DNA of 64,000 nt from Paraconexibacter algicola (GTDB lineage: Bacteria; Actinomycetota; Thermoleophilia; Solirubrobacterales; Solirubrobacteraceae), in contig NZ_PYYB01000004.1 in assembly GCF_003044185.1 (NCBI RefSeq), forward strand, positions 186,001-250,000. The letters run 5' to 3'. Position 1 is the first letter of the stretch. Each line of letters begins with the position of its first letter. The notes under the pieces were generated by a model. The model was not told where the DNA came from. It was given only the letters and a program-made list of their open reading frames with translations, and did no database searches. Position numbers and translations under genes: made by a program. This document shows, piece after piece, positions 36,980-44,880 of the stretch.

Positions 36980-37743
36980 GTCGGGGGCAGGAAGCCGGAG
37001 CGGCGCAGCGCGGCGGCGCCGCGACCGGTCAGCAGCCCGTCCACGAAGCGCTGTGCGGCAGCGCGATCCCGGGCCTCGCGCACGACCGCCACCTCGTACA
37101 CGACGTCGGGCTGGAGCGACGCCGGAAGCGTGATCGCGCGCAGCCGGCCGCCGGCCGCGCGCACGTCCGTGGCGTAGACGAACCCGGCGTCGACCGCGCC
37201 CTCGGCGATCTTCCCAACCACACCGCCCACGTCGGGCTCCTCGCTGCGGACCGCGGCGAGGACCGCGCGCTCGGTGGCGTCCGGGAGCCGGCCCAGGACG
37301 GTGCGCGTGTAGTCGCCGACGGGCACGTCTGCCGCCCCGATCGCGAGCGAGCGCCCGCGGGCGGTCAGGTCGTCGATCCCCCGGATCCCTCGCTCGTCCG
37401 CGGCGACCGCCAGCACGAGCCGGTTGCGCGCGAACGCCACGGGGCGCTCGACGAGTCCCTCGGCGAACAGCGCCCGGGGAAGCTTGGCGTTGGCAGCCGC
37501 GAACACGTCGGGCCGGACGCCGGAGCGGATCTGCCCGGCGAGCTGGTCCGATCCGGCGAAGCTCAGGCGGGCGTCGACGTCGTCGAGGCCGTCGGCGTAG
37601 TCGGTGAAGGCGGTCTTCAGCGACGTGGCGGCCGAGACCCGGATCTCGGGCGTGCCGTCGCCGTCGGCTCCGCAGCCGGCCACGGCCAAGGCCACGGCGG
37701 TGACCATCGCGACAACCAAGCCGGTTCTGCGTAGGCGATGCAT
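36976..37743 (-). CDS. modA: Molybdate-binding lipoprotein
   Basis: The 255-residue periplasmic-type binding protein begins with a lipoprotein signal (ALAVAGC as lipobox), so it is anchored outside the membrane. The mature part has VSAATSLKTAFTDYA and LSFAGSDQLAGQIRSGVRPDVFAAAN, typical of ModA, and PDVVYEVAVV near the end. It is first in modA-modB-modC-regulator. A TAGGAT box (37754-37759) lies ten bases upstream of the ATG. Confidence 0.94.
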   Translation of the reverse strand: MHRLRRTGLVVAMVTAVALAVAGCGADGDGTPEIRVSAATSLKTAFTDYADGLDDVDARLSFAGSDQLAGQIRSGVRPDVFAAANAKLPRALFAEGLVERPVAFARNRLVLAVAADERGIRGIDDLTARGRSLAIGAADVPVGDYTRTVLGRLPDATERAVLAAVRSEEPDVGGVVGKIAEGAVDAGFVYATDVRAAGGRLRAITLPASLQPDVVYEVAVVREARDRAAAQRFVDGLLTGRGAAALRRSGFLPPT

Positions 37744-37753
37744 AGGTGGACCG

Positions 37754-37759
37754 ATCCTA
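37754..37759 (-). promoter_or_regulatory. -10 box of modA (TAGGAT)
   Basis: On the reverse strand TAGGAT ends ten bases before ATG 37743. A GACCCT sequence on the forward strand (37784-37789) ends eight bases before hflX and may serve that gene. Confidence 0.4.
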
Positions 37760-37797
37760 TCCCGCAGCGCCCGCGCGGTGTGCGACCCTTGGTGGAG

Positions 37798-39117
37798 ATG
37801 GAACGCAGTCGCCACGGCCGGACGCAGCAGACCCAGAAGGCGGGGGGTGGGGCGGTCGCGGGCCAGCGGGCCAAGCAGCGCGCCTACTGCATCGCCGCGC
37901 TCGAGTCCGGGGACGACCTCTCCGAGCTGCGCGAGCTGCTGCGCACCGCCGGGGTCGCGGTCGTCGGGCAGACCGTCCAGCACCGCGAGGCGCCGCACCC
38001 CAACACCTATCTCGGGCCCGGCAAGCTCGAGGAGGTCAAGGCGCTCGCCAAGGCCGCGGACGCGAACGTGATCGTCTGCGACGACGAGCTCACCGCGCGG
38101 CAGGAGCGCAACCTCGAGGAGGCGATCGGCATCCCGATCGTCGACCGCACCGCGACGATCCTCGACATCTTCGCCTCGCACGCGAACTCGGCGGAGGGCA
38201 AGCTCCAGGTCGAGCTCGCGCAGCTGCAGTACAACATGGCGCGCATGCGGGGTCTCTGGACCCATCTGGAGCGCCTCGGCGGCGTGTCCAGCGGCGGGTT
38301 CGCGACCCGTGGCCCGGGCGAGTCCCAGATCGAGACCGACCGTCGGCTCGCCCGCACGCGCATGGCGGCGCTCAAGCGCCGGCTCGAGGAGGTCAAGGGC
38401 TCGCGTGCGACGATGCGCGCCGAGCGCGACCGCGCGCACCTGCCGCAGGTCGCCCTGGCCGGCTACACCAACGCGGGCAAGTCGACGCTGCTGAACCGGC
38501 TGACCGGGGCGGAGGTCGGCGTCCGCGACCGCCTCTTCCACACCCTCGACCCGACGACCCGCACGACGAAGCTCGGCGGTCGCCCGTACCTCTTCACCGA
38601 CACCGTCGGGTTCATCCGCAAGCTGCCCCACCAGCTCGTCCAGGCGTTCGGCGCGACGCTCGAGGAGACCGTGCTGGCCGACCTGATCCTCCACGTCGTC
38701 GACGGGTCCGTCGAGGAGGAGGAGATGCTCGTCATGCTCGGGGCGGTCGAGGACGTGCTCGAGGAGATCGGGGCCGGGGAGCGCCCGCGCCTGCTCGTGC
38801 TGAACAAGGCGGACGCGATGAGCCCCGAGCGGCGCACGGAGCTCGCGCACACCCACCCGGACGCGGTGCTCGTCAGCGCCCGGACCGGCGAGGGCATCGA
38901 GGCGCTGACCGAGCGCGTCGCCGAGGAGTTCGAGCGCCGCCTGCGCGACGTCGAGCTGCTGCTGCCCTACAGCGAGGGCGCGCGCCTGGCGGAGCTGCAC
39001 GAGATCGCCGGGGACCTCGAGCGCGAGGACACCGCCGAGGGCGTGCGCGTCCACGTCCGTCTGCCGGTGACGGTCGCCGAGCGCTACGGCCGCTGGGCCG
39101 TGGCGCCGTCCGCATGA
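37798..39117 (+). CDS. hflX: GTPase HflX
   Basis: HflX is a ribosome-splitting GTPase active under stress. The 439-residue protein has an N-terminal HflX domain (NTYLGPGKLEEV; VDRTATILDIFASHANSAEGKLQVELAQL, in part; GPGESQIETDRR) followed by a G domain with G1 GYTNAGKST (residues 222-230), G3 DTVGFI and G4 NKAD. The C-terminal extension is moderate. I chose ATG 37798; a more distal in-frame ATG at 37738 overlaps the modA start. It overlaps dut by four bases (ATGA). Confidence 0.96.
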   Translation: MERSRHGRTQQTQKAGGGAVAGQRAKQRAYCIAALESGDDLSELRELLRTAGVAVVGQTVQHREAPHPNTYLGPGKLEEVKALAKAADANVIVCDDELTARQERNLEEAIGIPIVDRTATILDIFASHANSAEGKLQVELAQLQYNMARMRGLWTHLERLGGVSSGGFATRGPGESQIETDRRLARTRMAALKRRLEEVKGSRATMRAERDRAHLPQVALAGYTNAGKSTLLNRLTGAEVGVRDRLFHTLDPTTRTTKLGGRPYLFTDTVGFIRKLPHQLVQAFGATLEETVLADLILHVVDGSVEEEEMLVMLGAVEDVLEEIGAGERPRLLVLNKADAMSPERRTELAHTHPDAVLVSARTGEGIEALTERVAEEFERRLRDVELLLPYSEGARLAELHEIAGDLEREDTAEGVRVHVRLPVTVAERYGRWAVAPSA

Positions 39118-39557
39118 GCGACGGCGAGCTGCGGGTCCGCCGGCTCGACCCGCGCGCGCAGCTGCCCTCGCGCGCCCACGACGGGGACGCCGGCTACGAC
39201 CTGCGGGCGCTCGACGCCGGCACGCTCGCGCCCGGCGAGCGGATGCTCGTGCGGACCGGGATCGCGATCGCGCTGCCTCGCGGCCACGCGGGGCTCGTGC
39301 TGCCGCGCAGCGGAACCGCGGTACGCCACGGGATCGCCCTGGTGAACGCGCCCGGCCTCGTCGACGAGGGCTACCGCGGCGAGCTGCAGGTGCTGCTGCT
39401 GAACACCGACCGCGTCGCCGCCTGGTCGTGGGAGGCGGGGGACCGGATCGCGCAGCTCGTCGTCACGCGTCCGGCCCTGCCGGAGGTCGTCGAGACCACG
39501 GAGCTCGACGACACCGCCCGCGGGGCGGGCGGGTTCGGCTCAAGCGGCCTGCGCTGA
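39114..39557 (+). CDS. dut: dUTP diphosphatase
   Basis: Dut hydrolyses dUTP to dUMP and keeps uracil out of DNA. The 147-residue trimeric-type protein has all five motifs: GDAGYDLRA (1), LPRSGTA (2), GLVDEGYRGEL (3, with the usual Asp and Tyr), GDRIAQLVV (4) and the Gly-rich RGAGGFGSSG (5), whose arginine/phenylalanine close over the substrate. It is translationally coupled to hflX and converges with the sortase-fusion gene. Confidence 0.95.
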   Translation: MSDGELRVRRLDPRAQLPSRAHDGDAGYDLRALDAGTLAPGERMLVRTGIAIALPRGHAGLVLPRSGTAVRHGIALVNAPGLVDEGYRGELQVLLLNTDRVAAWSWEAGDRIAQLVVTRPALPEVVETTELDDTARGAGGFGSSGLR

Positions 39558-39570
39558 GGCGGGCGAACCG

Positions 39571-42333
39571 CTACGCGGCGGGGACCGCCGTGACGATCAC
39601 GTTGTCGCGGTAGTGGCCGCTCTGCTGGTCGAACGGGCCGCCGCAGGTGACGAGCACGAGCCGCTTGGGACCGCCGCGGGTGAAGATGCCGGTCGGCAGC
39701 GCCTCCTTGCGGACGGTCCGCACACCGGTGACGCGGTAGGTCCGCTCGCGGCGGTCCTCGGTGCGGACCACGATGCGGGTGCCGCGCCGCGCGCTACGCA
39801 GCGGGTAGAAGGCGCCCGCCCCGCGCTTGGCGCTGTCCACGTGCCCGGCGATGAGGGTCGTGCCGGTCGCGTCACCGGGGGTCGCCCCGTCCCGCCACCA
39901 GCCGACCTTCGAGATGTCCTTCGGCACCGCGAGCGCGCCGCTGCCGGTGTCGATCGTCACCGGGCGCACCGCGGTGTCGACGCCGAGCGTGCGGATCGTG
40001 ATGTGCGTGGGCTTGGGGAGGCTCTGCGCCGCCTTCCCGGTGACGAGGCGACCGGAGCTCGCGACGCGCGGGTCCCCGCGGCCGGTGAGGATCAGCGGTG
40101 CGACGAGCGAGGTCTCGGCCTCCTCGCCGCAGCGGCCCTGCTCGGCGCTCATCAGCGGCGACGACGCGATCTTCTCGCGGTAGCTGTAGAAGCCGGCCTT
40201 CGTCACCTTCACCTTCTCGGAGGTGAACGACCCGTCACCGGGGACGTCGACGGTCCCCTTCCAGAACGGGGTGCCCTCGCAGCTGATCTCGCCGCGGGTC
40301 TCGAACGGCCCGAACAGCTCGAGCGTGATCTTCGCGGGCGTCTGGCCGAGCCCGGTGACCTTCAGCGTGTCGAAGATCGACGCGCCCGGCTTGACGACCG
40401 CGTTCGAGACGGTGGTCACGACCTCGGGCTTGGCCTTCGTGAGCGTCGTCTCGGCCGCCTCGCCGCAGGCGGTCAGGACGCCCTCGTAGGCCTCGGAGGC
40501 GACGATCGACTCGCGGTAGGTGTAGAGCCCGGCCCGCGGCAGCGTGACCGGGGCGGTCGTGTAGGTGCCGTCACCGGCGGCGGCGAACTGGCTCGTGTGG
40601 ATCGGCGTGCCCGTGCACGTCATGTCCTCGCGCCGCTCGTACGGGCCCCAGAGCTCGACGTTGACGGTCGCGGCGAGCGCGCCGAGGCCGGTGATGACGA
40701 CCTGGTCGGTGACCTGCGCGCCGGGCGCGGTCTCCTGCGCGCTGATCTGCGTGCGGATCGCGGGCCGGCCGCGCACGATCGTCGTCTCGGACACCTCGGC
40801 GCACGGGTGGTCGGCGGCGCGGGTGAACTCGGTGGCCGGGATCGTCTCGCGGTAGGTGTAGTAGCCGGGCTGGGTGAGCGTCACCGGGTCGGTGACGTAC
40901 TCGCCGTCGGCGGCGGCCGGGAAGCTGCCCGTCCACACCGCGGGGCCGTCGCAGGTGATCTTGTCGCGGGACGGGAAGGGCCCGTAGAGCGCCGCGTTGA
41001 CCGTGACGGCCTCACCGGCGAGGCCCTCGACGACGACCGTGTCGGTCACCGCCGCGCCGGGGTCGACGGCGGGCGCGGAGACCTGCGTGCGGACCCGCGG
41101 CTGGGTCTCGACCTTCACGGACTCCTCGGGCAGCGCGCACGGGGTCGTGAGCCCCTGCACGTCGGGCGTCGAGGGCACGGTCAGCTGGTAGCCGTACCAG
41201 CCCGGTCGGGTCAGCGTGGTGGGCGGGGTGGTGGAGTCCCCGTTGCCGGCCTCGTAGGTGTGCGTGGCGACGGGCGGGCCGTCGCAGCTGATCTCCGACT
41301 GCCTGCGGGCCGGGCCGTAGAGGCGCACCTCGACCTGCTGGCGCCACGAGGCGGGCGCGCCGGAGATCTTCACGGTGTCACGGCTCTGCTCGCCGACGAG
41401 CATCGTCGTCGGGGCGGCAGCCGTCGTGACCGCGACCTTCGCGGGGGCGACGCGCGCGGTGACCACGTCCGCCACGGTCGCGGACCGGGCGGCGATGAGC
41501 CGCTGGCCGCTGCGCTGCGCGGCACCGCGCGTGGGCACGTAGAGCGCGGGGGTGGGGGCGGCGAGCTCCTCGGTGGTCGCGCGGATCTCGAGCTCGTCGG
41601 TCGCCTTGGCCGGCGTGAATGCGACGCGGACGTCGCCGCGGCTGCCGGTGTCGACCGTGGCGGGCAGGCCGTCGACGCCACGGGTGGCGAGCCGGACGGT
41701 GACGCCCGGGACCGGGACCCCGGTGCCGGAGAGCACGCGGACGCGGAGCTTCGTGGCCTTGCCGACGGTCAGGCCGCCGGTGGGGAGCTCCGCCTTGACC
41801 GTGTACGGGCCGGCGTAGCGGCGTGCGTCGCGCGCGATCCGCTGCACCTGCCGCTCGACGGCGGGGCCGGCCGCGGCCGGCGAGGCCTCGCCGGGAGCGC
41901 CGTCGCCCATCTGCGCGTGGACGTAGAGCATGACCGCCGCCTGGTCGACGACGCTCTGCGTGCGCCCGTAGGCCCAGGTGGCGTACGCGAGGCGGCGCAG
42001 CGTCCCGCCGGTGACCGCGTCGCCCTCCCGGTTCTTCAGCCCGGCGGTCGAGCGCTTCTCGTAGCCGAACGCGGCCGACGGGTACCAGAACCGCAGGTCG
42101 ATGCACCAGGTCGCGCCCTTGACGCCCGGGATGGCGCCGCGGTAGTCGCCGAACCACCGCAGGCCGTAGCGGTAGGTGTCGTACTTGCCGACCCCGAGCG
42201 TGTCGCAGACGTTGCGTCCGGCGCGGGAGCAGGGGTCGTTCTGGTTGGGCGGCTCGGCCGCGCTGACCGTGGCCGGAACCGTGGCCAGGATCGCGCCGAG
42301 GAGCGCCAGGAGGGGGAGCAGGCGTCCGTGCAT
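39571..42333 (-). CDS. Surface protein with thioester-like domain, Ig-like repeats and sortase domain
   Basis: The 920-residue protein begins with a signal peptide (MHGRLLPLLALLGAILATVPA). Residues 30-165 resemble a Cys-Gln thioester (TQXA) domain: a Cys in GATWCIDLRFWYP and a Gln in SVVDQAAVMLYVHAQ. A linker domain follows. Residues from about 300 to 750 hold four repeats of about 112 residues, each with a (L/E)xGP(F/Y) strand, a (S/T)CxG Cys, GY/LYTYRE and a second Cys before an ETxxx strand. The C-terminal 150 residues are a class F-like sortase with H831 (AGHVDS), C897 (VTCGGPFD) and R909 (YRDNVIV). No LPXTG or C-terminal membrane anchor is visible. I chose ATG 42333 because the signal peptide starts there; an earlier ATG at 42369 would make the operator-like repeats coding. 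Confidence 0.85.
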   Translation of the reverse strand: MHGRLLPLLALLGAILATVPATVSAAEPPNQNDPCSRAGRNVCDTLGVGKYDTYRYGLRWFGDYRGAIPGVKGATWCIDLRFWYPSAAFGYEKRSTAGLKNREGDAVTGGTLRRLAYATWAYGRTQSVVDQAAVMLYVHAQMGDGAPGEASPAAAGPAVERQVQRIARDARRYAGPYTVKAELPTGGLTVGKATKLRVRVLSGTGVPVPGVTVRLATRGVDGLPATVDTGSRGDVRVAFTPAKATDELEIRATTEELAAPTPALYVPTRGAAQRSGQRLIAARSATVADVVTARVAPAKVAVTTAAAPTTMLVGEQSRDTVKISGAPASWRQQVEVRLYGPARRQSEISCDGPPVATHTYEAGNGDSTTPPTTLTRPGWYGYQLTVPSTPDVQGLTTPCALPEESVKVETQPRVRTQVSAPAVDPGAAVTDTVVVEGLAGEAVTVNAALYGPFPSRDKITCDGPAVWTGSFPAAADGEYVTDPVTLTQPGYYTYRETIPATEFTRAADHPCAEVSETTIVRGRPAIRTQISAQETAPGAQVTDQVVITGLGALAATVNVELWGPYERREDMTCTGTPIHTSQFAAAGDGTYTTAPVTLPRAGLYTYRESIVASEAYEGVLTACGEAAETTLTKAKPEVVTTVSNAVVKPGASIFDTLKVTGLGQTPAKITLELFGPFETRGEISCEGTPFWKGTVDVPGDGSFTSEKVKVTKAGFYSYREKIASSPLMSAEQGRCGEEAETSLVAPLILTGRGDPRVASSGRLVTGKAAQSLPKPTHITIRTLGVDTAVRPVTIDTGSGALAVPKDISKVGWWRDGATPGDATGTTLIAGHVDSAKRGAGAFYPLRSARRGTRIVVRTEDRRERTYRVTGVRTVRKEALPTGIFTRGGPKRLVLVTCGGPFDQQSGHYRDNVIVTAVPAA

Positions 42334-42344
42334 CACGCCGGGGG

Positions 42345-42361
42345 TTGTACACCCTTGTACA
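42345..42361. promoter_or_regulatory. Paired TTGTACA operator-like sites
   Basis: Two copies of TTGTACA (42345-42351 and 42355-42361) are spaced ten bases apart, one helical turn, just upstream of the sortase-fusion start. Each contains the palindrome TGTACA. The regulator is unknown. Confidence 0.45.
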
Positions 42362-42402
42362 GACGGCACGCCGCGCCGGGCGAAAACCCCTGCTCAGACG
42401 GC

Positions 42403-42430
42403 GGTGCCTACGTCGGGTGACGTAGGCACC
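42403..42430 (-). terminator. Hairpin terminator after the osmoprotectant operon
   Basis: GGTGCCTACGTC and GACGTAGGCACC form a perfect 12-base stem around GGGT. It begins 11 bases after the stop of the last gene of the operon. No U-tract follows. Confidence 0.7.
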
Positions 42431-42440
42431 ACCGCGACGG

Positions 42441-43442
42441 CTACTGCAGGTAGCCGGCCTCGGTCAGGTACGCCTTGGCGACCGCCTCGGGCTTCTCCTT
42501 GTCGAGGTCCACGCGGGAGTTGAGCTCCTGCATGACCTCGGCGGTCAGGCCCTCCTGGACCTGCGTGATGACCTTCTCGAAGTCCGGCCCGGCGGCCTCC
42601 AGCGTCTCGTCCCGGACCACGAACGTCACGTTGTAGGGCGGGAAGAGGTTCTTGTCGTCCTCGAGCACGAGGAGGTCCTGCGCGGCGATCTGGCCGTCGG
42701 TCGTGAAGAGGATCGACGCGTCCGCCTGGCCCTTGGTGAGCACCTCGTGGCGCAGCGCGAGGTCGACCGGCAGGTACTTCTTGAACTTCGCTCCGTAGGT
42801 GCGCTCGAGCCCCAGGAGGCAGTCGGTGCGCTGGCGGCACTCGGGCGAGCCCGACATCGTCAGCTCCCCGCTCTTGGCGGCCAGCTGGCTGATCGTGGTG
42901 ATGCCGAGCTCCTCGGCGCGCTTCTTCGTCATCCCGACCTCGTTGGCGTCGGTGAAGGGCGTCGGCGCCAGCGCGGTCAGGCCGTCCTCGGCGAAGCCCT
43001 TCTTCGTCTCCTCGTAGGCGGCCTGCTCGTCCTTGGGGATGTCGTCGGTCTTGACGTCGAAGAACGACGTGAGCGCCGTGCCGGTGTACTCGGGGTACGC
43101 GTCGACCTCGCCGCTCTTGACCGACTTGAACGCGATCTGCTCGGAGCCGAGGTTCAGCTCCTTCTTGACCTTGTAGCCCGCGGCCTGGAGCGCCTGCGCG
43201 TAGATCTCGCCGAGGATGAACTGCTCGGTGAAGTTCTTCGAGCCGACCGTGATCTCGGGCGTCGAGGCGTTCGCCGGGTTGGAGACGATCGCCTTCGCGG
43301 CGGTCGCGCTCTCGGTCGAGGTGGTCCCGCTGGAGGCGGGGGTGGAGCCGTCGTCCTCGTCGTCGCCGCACGCCGAGAACGCCAGGACGGCGACGAGGGC
43401 GAGCAGCGCCGCGAGGAGGCGACGCGTGGTGGACGTGTTCAT
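42441..43442 (-). CDS. Glycine betaine/choline-type binding lipoprotein
   Basis: The 333-residue lipoprotein (lipobox AFSAC) is the substrate-binding component of an osmoprotectant importer, of the OpuCC/ProX/OsmX type. It has ITVGSKNFTEQFILGEIYAQALQAAGY, in part the family's opening signature, and DAYPEYTGTAL, LAPTPFTDANEVGMTKK and LVLEDDKNLFPPYNV blocks that line the quaternary-amine pocket. It is the fourth gene of the operon ATPase-permease-permease-binding protein, each overlapping the next by four bases. The likely substrates are glycine betaine, carnitine or choline. Confidence 0.94.
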   Translation of the reverse strand: MNTSTTRRLLAALLALVAVLAFSACGDDEDDGSTPASSGTTSTESATAAKAIVSNPANASTPEITVGSKNFTEQFILGEIYAQALQAAGYKVKKELNLGSEQIAFKSVKSGEVDAYPEYTGTALTSFFDVKTDDIPKDEQAAYEETKKGFAEDGLTALAPTPFTDANEVGMTKKRAEELGITTISQLAAKSGELTMSGSPECRQRTDCLLGLERTYGAKFKKYLPVDLALRHEVLTKGQADASILFTTDGQIAAQDLLVLEDDKNLFPPYNVTFVVRDETLEAAGPDFEKVITQVQEGLTAEVMQELNSRVDLDKEKPEAVAKAYLTEAGYLQ

Positions 43443-44176
43443 GGGGTGACCGACACCTTCCTGCTGCTGGATGGACGGACCTGCGGCGCGCGGCGATCCG
43501 GACTGCGGATGCCGCGCGGGGTGACGCGACGCTGGAGCATCGCGAAGAGGAGCTCGGCGAGGACGGCGAGGACGGCGACCACGATGGCCGCGCCGAGCCG
43601 GCCGGCGTCGCCGTAGACCGAGGCGTTGATGATCGGGTCGCCGAGCGTCACGACGCCGGCCAGCGGCGCGATCGTGGCGGTCGCGACGACGTTGATCGCC
43701 GAGTTGCGGATGCCGCCGAACATCGTCGGGACGGCGAGGGGCAGCTCGACGCGACGCAGCACCTGCAGCTCGGTGAGGCCCATGCCGCGCGCGGCGTCGA
43801 CGACGTCGGGCGAGACCTGCCGCACGCCGACGTAGGTGTTGCCGAGGATCGGCGGGATCGCGAGCAGCACGAGCGCGAGCGTGACGTTCGTGAAGCCGAC
43901 GCCGACGTAGGCGACGAAGAACGCGATCAGCGCGAGGCTCGGGACCGCGCGGCCCGCGTTGGCGATGAACTGCGCGAGGAACGCGCCGCGCCCCGTGTGC
44001 CCGATGACGAGGCCGAGCGGGACCGCGACGAGCACCGCCAGCAGCATCGAGACGGCGCTGAGCTCGAGGTGCTTGCCGAGGAGGTCCAGCAGCTGGCTGC
44101 CGCCGATCTCCACGCCGCCGGTCTGGGACTCGCGGCTGCGGAAGATGAACTCGATCGCGTCGGCGAAGTCGTTCAT
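43439..44176 (-). CDS. Osmoprotectant ABC transporter permease (second)
   Basis: The 245-residue permease has an OpuCB/OpuCD-like pattern: HLELSAVSMLLAVLVAVPLGL, then SLALIAFFVAYVGVG and the EAA loop AARGMGLTELQVLRRVELPLAVPTMFGGIR. About five to six membrane helices are visible. The C-terminal tail is basic. It overlaps both neighbours by four bases. Two distinct permeases form the heterodimer of the channel. Confidence 0.93.
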   Translation of the reverse strand: MNDFADAIEFIFRSRESQTGGVEIGGSQLLDLLGKHLELSAVSMLLAVLVAVPLGLVIGHTGRGAFLAQFIANAGRAVPSLALIAFFVAYVGVGFTNVTLALVLLAIPPILGNTYVGVRQVSPDVVDAARGMGLTELQVLRRVELPLAVPTMFGGIRNSAINVVATATIAPLAGVVTLGDPIINASVYGDAGRLGAAIVVAVLAVLAELLFAMLQRRVTPRGIRSPDRRAPQVRPSSSRKVSVTP

Positions 44177-44880
44177 GCGGGCACCGCCCGCCGCCAGCGG
44201 GTGAGCAGCCGCTCGATCCCGACGAAGAGCGCGTCGAACAGCGCCGCGAGCAGCAGGCACAGGCCGCCCGCCACGACGATGTTGCTCTTGAACGTGAGGT
44301 CGGCGTAGATCGCGCCGCCCAGGCCGCCGGCGCCGGCGAAGAAGGCGAGCGCGGCGAGGCCCACCGAGGTCGTGGCGGCGACGCGCAGCCCGGCGACGAT
44401 CTCCGGGACGGCGAGCGGCAGCTCGACCTTCCACAGCACCTGCCGGTCGGTCATCCCCATCCCGGCGGCGGCGTCGCGCGCCTCGTCGGGCACGTTGTCG
44501 AGCCCGAGCATGATGTTGCGGAAGATGATCAGCAGCGTGAACGCGGTGAGCGCGATCACGGCGGTGGTGATGCCGCGTCCCGTGACCGGGAGCAGCACGA
44601 GGAAGAACGCGAGGCTGGGGATCGTGTAGAGCACCCCGGTCACCGCGGTGATCGGTGCGACGAGCGCGCGGCGGCGGTGCGCCAGCAGCGCGAGCCCGAA
44701 CGCGATCGCGAAGCCGAACAGCACGGCGAGCGCCACGAGCAGGGCGTGCCGCACCGCCGGGTCGACGTAGCTGTCCCAGTTGTCGGCGATCCAGTCCGGG
44801 CAGAAGCCGTTGCGGGACTCGCACGTGCCCTGCGAGCGGTCGCGCAGCTGGACCTGCGCGAGCGGGATCGCGAGGGTCAC
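44173..44880 (-). CDS. Osmoprotectant ABC transporter permease (first)
   Basis: The 235-residue permease carries the EAA loop AAAGMGMTDRQVLWKVELPLAVPEIVAGLR and IPSLAFFLVLLPVTGRG. Its N-terminus has a short extracytoplasmic stretch with two cysteines (GTCESRNGFCPDW) before the first helix, which could form a disulfide. It starts at GTG 44880, overlapping the ATPase stop (GTGA). Confidence 0.93.
   Translation of the reverse strand: MTLAIPLAQVQLRDRSQGTCESRNGFCPDWIADNWDSYVDPAVRHALLVALAVLFGFAIAFGLALLAHRRRALVAPITAVTGVLYTIPSLAFFLVLLPVTGRGITTAVIALTAFTLLIIFRNIMLGLDNVPDEARDAAAGMGMTDRQVLWKVELPLAVPEIVAGLRVAATTSVGLAALAFFAGAGGLGGAIYADLTFKSNIVVAGGLCLLLAALFDALFVGIERLLTRWRRAVPA

Noticed and set aside
37738-37797. 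Upstream in-frame start for hflX at 37738
   Set aside because: It would overlap the modA start codon and promoter on the other strand; the ATG at 37798 matches family N-termini better.
39613-42420. 935-codon forward open frame opposite the sortase-fusion gene
   Set aside because: Antisense to a protein with signal peptide, repeats and a full sortase triad; its own translation is Gly/Arg/Asp/Val low complexity.
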